From contig JADGIF010000162.1 of assembly GCA_018985225.1 (NCBI GenBank), positions 1-16,443 of the forward strand: DNA of 16,443 nucleotides. Direction: 5' to 3'. The DNA is from Amoeboradix gromovi. Lineage: Eukaryota > Sanchytriomycota > Sanchytriomycetes > Sanchytriales > Sanchytriaceae. Position numbers and translations under genes: made by a program. Position 1 is the stretch's first letter. Every line of letters begins with the position of its first letter. Shown here one piece after another: positions 7,613 to 16,443 of this stretch. The notes under the pieces are model-generated. The model searched no databases, was not told the DNA's origin, and worked only from the letters and a program-made list of their open reading frames with translations.

Positions 7613-10069
7613 CTAATCTGTATTTATTTTTAATCTCGAAATTTTGACTTTTTCTATAGAATTATTCTCCGCCAGCAGCTGGGCCAAATCTTTTCCTGTT
7701 TTATTATCAACATGAAAATAATCCTCTCCGTTCTGCTCACAAACAAATGCACTCATTATTATCTTTTCACTCCAATTAAGCTCAGGAGGATATCTCTTCA
7801 ATAATTCTCGTTCTTTAAATGAATCATCCTCCTCAAAAGACTCTATCTTAATCCCAAATGGAACCTGACAGCCACCTTCAATGCTCTGCAGAATTCTTCT
7901 TTCGTTTTCTACTAGCACTGCATCTTGGTAATTCTCCAAATACTTCCTAAGATAGTATATCAAGGACGTGTTCGTGCTAGCACATTCTATGGCTATTGCT
8001 CCTTGTCCTGCTGCATAAAATCCATTTAAAGTCTTCTTATTAAATTTCGGCAAAGTCTTCTTTAGATCTGGTTGATACGCCATCAGTCTATCTAAACCAC
8101 TTTCAGCCAGAATTAACGCATCATACTCATTGGTGTTTAGCAGTTTAGACAATCTTGTGCCTACCGTACCTCTTATATTCTTTATTACCAGATGAGGAAA
8201 ATGCTTGTTTAAATACGCAGCTCTACGTAGCGCACTGGTACCTACAACAGTTCCCGGCGGTAAATGGCTCATACATGTCCATGTTTTATCGGCAGAGAAT
8301 ACCAAACAGTCCAATTTAGAGTGTCTTTTGGTTATGGCTGCAATGCACAGACCAGGGTTCAACTTGGTTTCTAAATCCTTTAAAGAGTGTTGCGCAAAAT
8401 GCAACACCCCATCTAGGATAGCACACTCTAATTCCCTGGTAAACAATCCTTTACTTCCAATCTGGCTTAAGCTTTTATCCAAAATCTTATCTCCAGTTGT
8501 GGTGAACGTTCGTGTTTTGATATGGAATGGAGAGTCCTTAAACAATCCGGATACGATGTCTGCTTGTGCTAAAGCTAACGGGGATGCCCTGCTTCCCATA
8601 AATAACGATTTTACCTCATCTACTAAAATTCCAATTTTAAGTGGGTCCATGTCTGGTTTCGTGCCGTGCCCTAAATTGACAATGTACCTAGACCTATGAG
8701 TCGGTAGCGCCTGTTCGAATGTGCGAATCATATCTCTAGCTAGTGCTCTAATTTCATCATCAGGCAGATAAATGTAGTCTGGACTAAAATTGCCTTGTAA
8801 GCCTGTGCTTAGTGGGATATCTTGGATAGACTTAGTTCCAAATGTCTGAGAAACACTTATTGTCCAATAATTACTCTTAGCAATCAGCTGGTTTATCAAA
8901 TTTGGATCTAATTCACGAGGGAATATTTGAATCGGTGTCGTAGGATGCTTACTGCTGAATTGATTTGCGATATCAATCAAATATGGTTCTTCAAATTCCA
9001 AGTATAGGTCGACAGGAAGTTCGCCTACGAATGAGTCAAACACTTGGACCATATCTGCGCCCGCTAATACTTGATTAGAGAGGTAGTCAATCGACACGTC
9101 TGTTATTTTACGCAGTAGCATGTGGGTTAGCTCTTTATTGTTTTTCACAAAATCAGCTGCAATGTCTCTGCCAACCATATAAGACATGACTGTCCACGGG
9201 GCACCACAAAACCCAATTAAGGCAGTATGTGGTAATTTGTATCTCTCGGCGTCATGTTTAGCAAGTCCTAACTTAGTTAGTCTAAGTGCGTCATAAACAT
9301 GATCGAGAACTGACGGTTTGTACTTTAGTTTAGACACATCTTCAAGTGATTTTATCGGTTGTGGAAAATAAGGGCCAGGACGCATCTCAAGTTCCATACC
9401 TAACGCTTGAGGAACTACCATTATATCAGAAAATATGATAGCAGCGTCCATGCTATATCTCCAAACAGGTTGTAGAGTTATTTCACTGGATAACTGAGGA
9501 TCCGCTGTGATCTCTAGAAAATTCCTACCATCTTTTAATTTCATATATTCTGGGAGATACCTGCCAGCTTGTCGATGAATCCAAATTGGGGGACGAGGTT
9601 TACCTACCCCATAAATTGTTTGAACAATGTATGGCAATTTCGGGAGATTTACAAACTCAGAAGTTAGACATCTATTGATATAATCAAGTCTATTGTAATC
9701 AACATGATCTGATTCATTAAAACATTCAAAAGAGTTTTCAAAATTGCCAAAAGACTGGCGCATTGTTAACATTCGTTGCAGTGTTGCTTTTGAAGCTGGG
9801 ATTTTACAGAAATGCTGGGCTAGACCTGAAATAAAGCCAAAGAGCACTTCCAAGTTGTTACTCGCTGTAAAAGTATCTATACACTTAAAAACATCCTGGA
9901 AATGGAATAGAACATCTGCATGGAATGTCCAAAAATGGCAAGAGATAATAGAATCATCATAAGATAGCATGGGAAGCCATGGATTACTAAAGAACACCAA
10001 TGTCTTTCCATCTTTTATCAAAATCTTATCGATCGTTGCTTGTGGGACGCGCTGGAGAATATGTTCCAT
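7613..10069 (-). CDS. Fused uroporphyrinogen decarboxylase-porphobilinogen deaminase
   Basis: One 818-residue frame holds two heme-pathway enzymes. Residues 1-138 are of unknown family. Residues 139-490 are UROD (HemE/Hem12), which decarboxylates uroporphyrinogen III: the substrate-binding HRQAGRYLPEY, the catalytic Asp in FSDIMVVPQALGME, GAPWTVMSYM and the NLGHGTKPDMDP histidine are all present. Residues 491-818 are PBGD (HemC/Hem3), which joins four porphobilinogens: GSRASPLALAQAD, IGSKGLFTRELE, catalytic Asp in HSLKD, VGTSALRRAA, RGTVGTRLSKL and the cofactor-anchoring Cys in EGGCQVPFG. The domains meet with no linker. The EGGGS loop usual after YM in UROD is altered. I chose the first ATG (10069); the frame is open upstream to a TAG near 10178, so a 5' exon is possible. 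It ends 18 nt from the MITE, and AATAAA overlaps its last codons. Confidence 0.92.
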   Translation of the reverse strand: MEHILQRVPQATIDKILIKDGKTLVFFSNPWLPMLSYDDSIISCHFWTFHADVLFHFQDVFKCIDTFTASNNLEVLFGFISGLAQHFCKIPASKATLQRMLTMRQSFGNFENSFECFNESDHVDYNRLDYINRCLTSEFVNLPKLPYIVQTIYGVGKPRPPIWIHRQAGRYLPEYMKLKDGRNFLEITADPQLSSEITLQPVWRYSMDAAIIFSDIMVVPQALGMELEMRPGPYFPQPIKSLEDVSKLKYKPSVLDHVYDALRLTKLGLAKHDAERYKLPHTALIGFCGAPWTVMSYMVGRDIAADFVKNNKELTHMLLRKITDVSIDYLSNQVLAGADMVQVFDSFVGELPVDLYLEFEEPYLIDIANQFSSKHPTTPIQIFPRELDPNLINQLIAKSNYWTISVSQTFGTKSIQDIPLSTGLQGNFSPDYIYLPDDEIRALARDMIRTFEQALPTHRSRYIVNLGHGTKPDMDPLKIGILVDEVKSLFMGSRASPLALAQADIVSGLFKDSPFHIKTRTFTTTGDKILDKSLSQIGSKGLFTRELECAILDGVLHFAQHSLKDLETKLNPGLCIAAITKRHSKLDCLVFSADKTWTCMSHLPPGTVVGTSALRRAAYLNKHFPHLVIKNIRGTVGTRLSKLLNTNEYDALILAESGLDRLMAYQPDLKKTLPKFNKKTLNGFYAAGQGAIAIECASTNTSLIYYLRKYLENYQDAVLVENERRILQSIEGGCQVPFGIKIESFEEDDSFKERELLKRYPPELNWSEKIIMSAFVCEQNGEDYFHVDNKTGKDLAQLLAENNSIEKVKISRLKINTD

Positions 10070-10833
10070 CCTTGAACGTGATAATAAATGAGCAAGACTT
10101 TGCAAAGCCCCAACAATGACATGGGCGCTTGATAGATTTGTTTCAAAGCCTTTGATTTCATTGTACTATAATGGAGTCATTGCTCTTATCTAGTCATAAT
10201 CAGCATCTATTTTACGCTTGTTCTATTTTCAAATCGTTATGAATGAATGAATTAAAAACAGAAAAATCAGTATTTCTAAGTTGAGCTTCAATGTTAAGAA
10301 TAGAAATTAGATCAAGAGTTAAATTAGCGATTAAGTCATTTATTTAGAGATGCTCTAAAGAATTATGGCAGTGAGTGTCACGCAGTGTCCAATAGATAGC
10401 CGAAAAACCATTCCAGACTTGCCAACACTTAACCAAAGCCTTCATCAAGATAGGAATGCTGATATTAGCAAAAAATGTAGTGTATATTGTTCTGACCACG
10501 CATAAAAATCAATTTAATAGCGAAGTGCTTATAACCCCAAGAGGTTCATTATCTTTATCCAGTATGAGTGGATTACACATTTCAGTAGTATCCTACTTGC
10601 GTAGTAAATAGTATCGTATAAAATTATTATGCTTAATCTCCGAATGGCAATTGTGGCAATCATTTTAGTCTGGTTTTATGTTTCACTTCTAATCTGTAAA
10701 TTATACATAGATTCTATAGACAGAAGCTATATTACTTTTCGGCTCCTCTACTTTCTATACTTGATGTCTTTTTTTGTTATATTTGCAATTAGACCAATCA
10801 ACTCCTACAATCGATATGATTGGTCGTGTTTCG
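10070..10833. other. Intergenic region between heme fusion and tubulin
   Basis: The heme gene and tubulin are divergent, so this should hold both promoters. On the minus strand a frame beginning with ATG at 10445 reads about 32 codons, meets TAA and then stays open for another 43 codons. It looks somewhat protein-like but I cannot join it to the heme gene with a convincing short intron. A plus-strand frame (10629-10838) is hydrophobic, as AT-rich random frames are. No RNA gene was seen. Confidence 0.4.
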
Positions 10834-10845
10834 TATAAATATATA
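10834..10845 (+). promoter_or_regulatory. TATA box of beta-tubulin
   Basis: TATAAATATATA lies 19-30 nt before the tubulin ATG, inside a near-palindrome (CGTATA...TATACG). If used as a TATA box, the 5' untranslated region would be only a few bases long, or transcription would start close to the ATG. Confidence 0.5.
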
Positions 10846-10854
10846 CGTATTTGA

Positions 10855-12216
<1,362 letters not shown>

Positions 12217-12231
12217 CTGTTCAAGCATAAA

Positions 12232-12237
12232 AATAAA
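12232..12237 (+). terminator. AATAAA polyadenylation signal, beta-tubulin
   Basis: AATAAA lies 25 nt after the annotated tubulin stop, and directly after the alternative stop that would be used if the candidate intron is spliced. Confidence 0.55.
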
Positions 12238-13068
12238 TCTAATTTATGATAAACTTTACTTTAATATCTGTCAGTAGTGAGCATACTAACAGTGTTGGAT
12301 GATTGATTAGCTGTAGCGCAGAAAGGCTGCTGCAGATTCGATTTATGTGGCTGAGTAGTTGTTGCGGTGGCATTGCATCAATTTTGGGATGTCTTTGAAA
12401 GAGGTTGTTGAAATATCATATTTTTGAAATCATCTATTTTAATTTAATAAATAATTTATTCTTGTGGCCTAAAATTTACCATTCTAGTAGCTCTCCTACC
12501 CGCAGTTTCCCAATTAAATAAAGAGACGATATCATTGTCTTCTCATGTATGGCAAATTACTCAAAATTATCACTGCCAGAATTTGCCGCTCTTATAGGTC
12601 ACTGGTTGAAATAAACTACACTCTTCTACCAGAAATTTCAGGCATCGAGATTTCCATCATATGCCATCAAGCCTTTTCTCAATATGGAATATGCACCGCC
12701 AATACGTATTTCAAAATAGCTTGGCTGATTAGCACTTGAGCATGTGTTGCAACATCTCAATCGATAAACATTTTCATGTTCTGCTTTATGTCTTTCTTTC
12801 CTATCTGATGACATGAAGATGTCGGATTCCTTATTGTGGTTTCTAGATGTTCCTCCAACTTAGAAATGAGGGTGTTTTGTCAGAATGGGTCTCATATTTA
12901 TAAACTTGAGTTAATATTCTATCCCGCCTATTGCGCTTGAAGTTTCAGGAAACAGTATAAATGATCGACCTAGGCAATACCTTTGCAAGATTTTTTGATG
13001 TTCTGCGGGACTCCAAGGATTTTAGGGGAGAACTGTTCTGCATCTGCGCTCAATAATTAATTAAATAG
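12238..13068. other. Intergenic region, convergent tubulin and kinase
   Basis: This stretch holds the 3' flanks of two convergent genes and one small minus-strand open frame (12814-12638) described separately. A plus-strand frame (12545-12739) overlaps that ORF antisense and has no motif. I looked for C/D-box, tRNA-like and snRNA-like sequences near 12290-12360 and found nothing convincing. Confidence 0.4.
12638..12814 (-). CDS. Possible small Cys-motif protein (hypothetical)
   Basis: The ATG-to-TGA frame gives 58 residues. It has a basic, helical first third (DRKERHKAEHENVYRLR), then a C-C-x2-C cluster at 21-25, then an SYFEIRIGGAYSILRKG segment with strand-like alternation. The frame continues open upstream to a TAA near 12862, and beyond that TAA the same frame begins at ATG 12895. 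The composition differs from the AT-driven hydrophobic frames common here, which is why I list it. It may be an exon of a longer gene, a small zinc-binding protein, or chance. I recognise no family. Confidence 0.25.
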   Translation of the reverse strand: MSSDRKERHKAEHENVYRLRCCNTCSSANQPSYFEIRIGGAYSILRKGLMAYDGNLDA

Positions 13069-13092
13069 TTTATTTACATAATTTCATTTATT
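13069..13092 (-). terminator. AATAAA signals at the kinase stop codon
   Basis: One minus-strand AATAAA (13092-13087) overlaps the TAA stop codon of the kinase gene, and a second lies at 13074-13069. Overlap of the polyadenylation signal with the stop codon indicates a very compact 3' end. Confidence 0.55.
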
Positions 13093-14459
13093 CAACAATT
13101 GAATCTAGATTACGACGGTGCTCAGAAGATGTCTTCAATATCTCTACGAAATGAGATGAATCATCACGTTTAATCAGAGGGACAACGCTCCACGTTGGAT
13201 TTTCTCTCATATGTTGTTGCGATATCATGAACTCTTCTTTGGAAATAACCGATCCCTCGCATTTAAGCCATGGATGACATACTATTTCAAAAATACTAGC
13301 TCGCTTGTGTAAATTAGGTTCAAGCATCCGTCTTAGCAGGTGAATTACATCTAAATTAGTAAGAAGTACTTGAATTCATCCGTGGAAGAACTTCAAAATT
13401 GCCTCTTTCTGATTCTCTTACGTTTTTAAATGGTATATTACGGGAATACAGGACATATAAAATAACTCCCATTGCCCAAATCTCAGCCTCAGGTCCTCGG
13501 TATTGACAGCCCTTAAGAATTTCAGGGCTCGCGAAATCTACTGTACCCAAAAATCTATCAAAGTAATTTTTGGTATCTTCGGGAATGAAGCTTGCTGATC
13601 CAAAATCAATTAATTTTACGTTGTAAAACTCGTCCACCACTAAGTTCTCATCTTTCAAGTCTCTATGAACGATATTGTTAAGTTGCAAATATAATATCGC
13701 TGATACAAGTTGTGAGAATATCTTACGAATAGCTCTGTCTGGCAGAAAATCATGCGCGTCAACACACTCAAATAAATCACAGGAGGTTTTTGGTTGGAGA
13801 AGCCTTTTTGATTCTAAATCAAGAGAAGTCAAAGTGTGCTCATCAGAACTCCCTGGTTTTAATGGATTCTTTTCGTCATATAGCTTGATACCCTCATTTC
13901 GAAGCACAGGGTCAAAACATCTGTTTCCTGGTTTCCACTCACATCCAAACAACTCGGTGATTATAATAAAGTAGTCCGAGGTCTCGAAATGTTCGTAGTA
14001 TTTTATAATATTCTTGTGATTGAGCACGGATAAAAAGTTTATCTCGTTTGGCACCAATCCCAGTTGATCGTGCTGAACCCAATTTCTAACGTTTACTTTA
14101 TGCTTGAATACAAATTTTATAGCCACCTTGCCATATTCTGCGGACGTTCCAGCTAAAACAAAACCATAAGTCCCATCACCCAAGAAGTTGGTCACTTTGT
14201 ATCTCCTTAGCTCATGTCTTAGTTTTATCCCATTTAAAATATCCAATACTTCTTGAAACCTCTTCTCTCTTTCTGCAGTTCCGCCTACTGGGTAGACCTC
14301 TTCTTCTTTGACTAACGTGCTAGTACTCGTATCCAGTGGTGATTTCAAGGTAGAGTCTGATTCTTTAAAATTCAGTTGCTCAAAGCTTATATTCTGAACC
14401 AGCTTGCTGCTTCCACTCTTCTTCTTGAATGGGTTAAATTTCTTTAATTCAAAATTCAT
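13088..14459 (-). CDS. PAS-kinase-like Ser/Thr protein kinase
   Basis: With a 19-nt intron (13369-13351) removed, exons 14459-13370 and 13350-13088 give 450 residues. The catalytic domain resembles PASK/Psk1/Psk2, nutrient-sensing kinases that affect glycogen, wall glucan and translation. It shows the glycine loop GDGTYGFV (94-101), VAIK lysine 115, the PASK-like NWVQHDQLGLVPNEI segment, a CDLFECVDAH block, HRDLKDEN (265-272), DFGSA (285-289), GTVDFASPEIL and YRGPEAEIWAMGVILY. Splicing supplies the last helices (VIHLLRRMLEPN...KRASIFEIVCHPWL). About 55 residues are inserted between FGCEW and CDLFE. No PAS domain is present in the short N-terminus, which is unlike full-length PASK. The start is the first ATG; the frame opens 20 codons earlier without an ATG. 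Confidence 0.88.
13351..13369 (-). other. 19-nt spliceosomal intron in kinase gene
   Basis: On the minus strand it starts GTACTT, contains TTACTAAT (branch-point-like) and ends TTTAG. The unspliced frame stops at TAA inside it. Removing 19 nt joins Met-Asn-Ser to Asn-Val-Ile-His-Leu-Leu-Arg-Arg-Met-Leu, exactly the kinase subdomain XI helix expected at this point, and leads to a further 87 codons in frame. Confidence 0.88.
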
Positions 14460-14565
14460 CCACGGGATATGTCTACTTTTCTGAAGAGGCTTGACCTTGA
14501 CCTCAGTTTCTGAGAGCAATCAAAGAATTTAAAACATACGGGCTCAAAACTTTCAATCAAGCATA

Positions 14566-14571
14566 TTTATT
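14566..14571 (-). terminator. AATAAA polyadenylation signal, GT2 gene
   Basis: AATAAA on the minus strand begins 9 nt after the TAG stop of the glycosyltransferase gene, inside the 120-nt gap before the downstream kinase ATG. Confidence 0.55.
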
Positions 14572-14579
14572 TGATGTAA

Positions 14580-16088
14580 CTATTGTTTTTTGCTCGCGTC
14601 TACCATGAAATCATATTCTTTGCCCATAATTCTTCCTATTTGTTGCTTAAATATAATAAATGAACTATGTATACTAGCTGCCATTATCAAAAATACGCAG
14701 CTCATTGGAAACCATATCAAATCAAAATGGGCTAGTATCGAGTGCCTATCGTATTTTGCTAGGCCATATAACTTGTATTTACTCAGATAATAGTGATTCA
14801 AATCATAAACTAGAGCTATTACCGGCAATATGCTAACCATCCACACCAAACCTAATTTAAGGCCAAACTCACTCCAGTATCTTCCAAAGACACCAGCATC
14901 TATGTTTTCCATGCCACTTAGGTAATCATTTAAACAGATTCCAAACACAAACCATATCAATCCCAGCAAAAGTGTCATTATTACACATTCTGCGTAGTTG
15001 AATATCAGTTTAATCATTCTTTTTGTTCGTACTTGGAACGCTGTGTAGATGCTCTTTTCTAACATCAAAAACGCCAAATTATGTCTCAAACTCTGTTTAT
15101 ATCTCTCCTTTATATTCAAAATGTAATTCCCAGCATTGACATTTAAATAGTTGAAAGGAATCAAGACGGCGATAAGATCTAATTTATTACTTGTTCGTTC
15201 TGTATATGTAACAGCTCTGTACATCATTGCTGTGTCTTCTCCAAATCCATATTCGCTAACATCCCAGTAATTCATTAAATGAATCAATTCCAATGGCAAA
15301 GAATAAGAGCTAAGCGGCATGATCTTAGAATTGCTAATCAAGCTAGTCATGTGTCCAATGGCCCACGAAGCATCTTTTACTCTTACCAAAGTGGGCACTG
15401 TCGAAGGATTCTGAGCAAACACCGTAGATGGAGCAAACATGACAAATTCATTATGATTAGCGTACTTTCGCGTTATATGCTGCATATAAAGCATCGGAAT
15501 GTGGGCATCGGCATCAGTGACTGTTATTAACACCTTGGTACAGGATTTAAAATGCTTGTATAACAATGGGAGGGCATAATTGAGATTAACATGCTTGCCT
15601 TTGATCGACTCGGGAGGGTGCACAGTAGTCAGAATGCTTTTGAAAACTTTGGAAGAATATGCAGAAACAGCACCATCAAGCAATTGTTTCCCAACAAATA
15701 AAGGAAAAGATTTAGCATACATAGAGTGGTTCACATCCCTCTCTTCTAAAGCAAATACAACAGTGTATTCTGACGCATGGTCATGCTCACCAAGCACCTG
15801 AAGTGTCTGATGAATGATCTGGATGGATTCATTATATACTGGAATCACAATGCAGTGTTTGACATTCGTAGGATACTTTAAAGCATCGGTAAGATAAAGC
15901 TGACGATAAGCTACTTCATCCTTAACCATTTTATTTTGACGAAGAACCATTCTAAAGTATACCAGAGCATAGTTCACCAGAATGATATTAACCACAATCA
16001 GACCATACCACATATACCGGTAAAACATATGTAATGAATATATTATGGCCATGAAAACAGGGAATATGAACATGGCGATAGGTACCAT
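14580..16088 (-). CDS. Membrane GT2-family glycosyltransferase
   Basis: The 502-residue integral membrane enzyme has a GT-A glycosyltransferase core of the type in chitin, cellulose and hyaluronan synthases. Two hydrophobic segments come first (about 3-20, 28-46), then the VIPVYNES nucleotide-binding strand (81-88), a KGKHVNLNYAL segment, the metal-binding DADA (192-195), the GED catalytic-base motif (283-285) and RYKQSLRH (329-336) in place of the usual Q/RxxRW. Three or more membrane segments follow (about 362-385, 411-428, 458-478). It probably builds a wall or surface polysaccharide; the sugar cannot be read from sequence. The ATG at 16088 is the first after a TATA-like run at 16291-16305. 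The frame upstream stays open to a TGA at 16208 and reads like coding sequence, so the true N-terminus may be longer. Confidence 0.85.
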   Translation of the reverse strand: MVPIAMFIFPVFMAIIYSLHMFYRYMWYGLIVVNIILVNYALVYFRMVLRQNKMVKDEVAYRQLYLTDALKYPTNVKHCIVIPVYNESIQIIHQTLQVLGEHDHASEYTVVFALEERDVNHSMYAKSFPLFVGKQLLDGAVSAYSSKVFKSILTTVHPPESIKGKHVNLNYALPLLYKHFKSCTKVLITVTDADAHIPMLYMQHITRKYANHNEFVMFAPSTVFAQNPSTVPTLVRVKDASWAIGHMTSLISNSKIMPLSSYSLPLELIHLMNYWDVSEYGFGEDTAMMYRAVTYTERTSNKLDLIAVLIPFNYLNVNAGNYILNIKERYKQSLRHNLAFLMLEKSIYTAFQVRTKRMIKLIFNYAECVIMTLLLGLIWFVFGICLNDYLSGMENIDAGVFGRYWSEFGLKLGLVWMVSILPVIALVYDLNHYYLSKYKLYGLAKYDRHSILAHFDLIWFPMSCVFLIMAASIHSSFIIFKQQIGRIMGKEYDFMVDASKKQ

Positions 16089-16366
16089 AATGCAAAAATA
16101 TCCAAGTGTTTTAGGGAGTCGATTTATGATTTTGAAACCGGTAGAGCGGAGAGTGGATATACAGACGAGGATGCTAGCAATCGGATTTTTGGCGACCCAG
16201 GATACTCAAAACACTTTATCAGGCCTTGAAATAGCAGCCGGAGTTGGAATCTAAATTTTGTCAAAAGAAAGTGTTCACTCGATCAAGGAATTTATATATA
16301 TAAACATGCAGAAGTTAGTTCACGGATACTCGAGTAATATACGACAGCGAGTAAAAAACAATATTA
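16089..16366 (-). promoter_or_regulatory. Upstream region of GT2 gene, possible 5' exon
   Basis: A TATA-like run (TTTATATATATAAA, 16291-16304) lies about 200 nt before the annotated ATG, and no ATG occurs on the minus strand between 16260 and 16088. The GT2 frame is open from 16205 inward and includes an NRLPKTLGYF segment leading into the first membrane helix. Either this is a long 5' leader or it contains an exon joined by a short intron I could not define. Confidence 0.4.
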
Positions 16367-16443
16367 TTGCTATTCGTATACGATATGTGGGACAGCAAAT
16401 ATAAAAAGTAGACCAAGTCGTTTTTAAAGGAGGTACTCCATAA
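16367..16443 (-). repeat. Inverted copy of MITE-like terminus, cut by window end
   Basis: These 77 bases are the exact reverse complement of 7519-7595, and the match stops abruptly at 16367/7595, marking the element's terminus. The copy runs out of the window. Perfect identity contrasts with the diverged copy at 1-185. Confidence 0.95.

Noticed and set aside
8205-8699. 164-codon plus-strand frame
   Set aside because: Antisense shadow of the PBGD domain, whose catalytic motifs are on the minus strand.
9260-9300. 27-nt in-frame intron-like stretch with CTAACTAAG in UROD
   Set aside because: Its removal would delete residues of a conserved UROD helix (HVYDALRLTKLG), and the frame is open without splicing.
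10080-10445. 5' exons of the heme fusion joined by an 88-nt intron
   Set aside because: A GTAAAA...CAAG join keeps frame, but its 3' end lacks a branch-like motif and the upstream piece contains an in-frame TAA. Too weak to annotate.
10629-10838. 69-codon hydrophobic plus-strand frame before tubulin
   Set aside because: It sits in the tubulin promoter and ends at the TATA box. AT-rich random frames give hydrophobic peptides; no family resemblance.
12290-12360. snoRNA- or tRNA-like sequence
   Set aside because: C-like and D-like boxes lack a terminal stem, and the A/B-box-like words are only about 25 nt apart, too close for a tRNA.

Overview
The window looks like a piece of a fungal nuclear genome that is AT-rich and fairly compact. 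The fungal signs are a WOPR (Gti1/Pac2) transcription factor, which is fungus-specific, and a beta-tubulin with fungal-type sequence and the MREI amino terminus. Two genes are interrupted by 19-nt GT...AG introns that share an internal ACTAAT and end in TAG, so the spliceosomal introns are extremely short. I cannot name the species. An early-diverging or reduced lineage would fit, but that is inference.

Layout, left to right: a truncated copy of a dispersed repeat (1-185); a WOPR regulator (+, 624-1313); about 1.8 kb with no supportable gene; a RhoGEF with DH and PH domains (-, 3138-4569, one 19-nt intron); a clearly GC-richer block (about 4610-5790) carrying alpha-SNAP (+); a secreted two-repeat protein broken by a frameshift (-, 7124-5939); a 343-bp MITE-like element (7252-7594); a single-ORF fusion of uroporphyrinogen decarboxylase and porphobilinogen deaminase (-, 10069-7613); beta-tubulin (+, 10864-12207) with a possible 20-nt intron over its stop codon; a gap holding one small Cys-containing ORF; a PAS-kinase-type Ser/Thr kinase (-, 14459-13088, one 19-nt intron); a membrane GT2 glycosyltransferase (-, 16088-14580); and another copy of the repeat, cut by the window end and identical over 77 bp to the end of the central element.

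The genes are not an operon. They are separate eukaryotic transcription units: vesicle fusion (alpha-SNAP), Rho signalling (RhoGEF), wall or surface polysaccharide synthesis (GT2), nutrient/wall signalling (PASK-like kinase), heme synthesis (fusion), cytoskeleton (tubulin) and a probable secreted protein. AATAAA signals lie at or just after most stop codons. Both window ends lie inside the same repeat family, which suggests that this is a whole assembly contig ended by repeats.

The strongest points for follow-up are the 19-nt introns, the heme-enzyme fusion that joins two non-consecutive pathway steps, the broken tandem-domain secreted protein, and the alpha-SNAP GC island.
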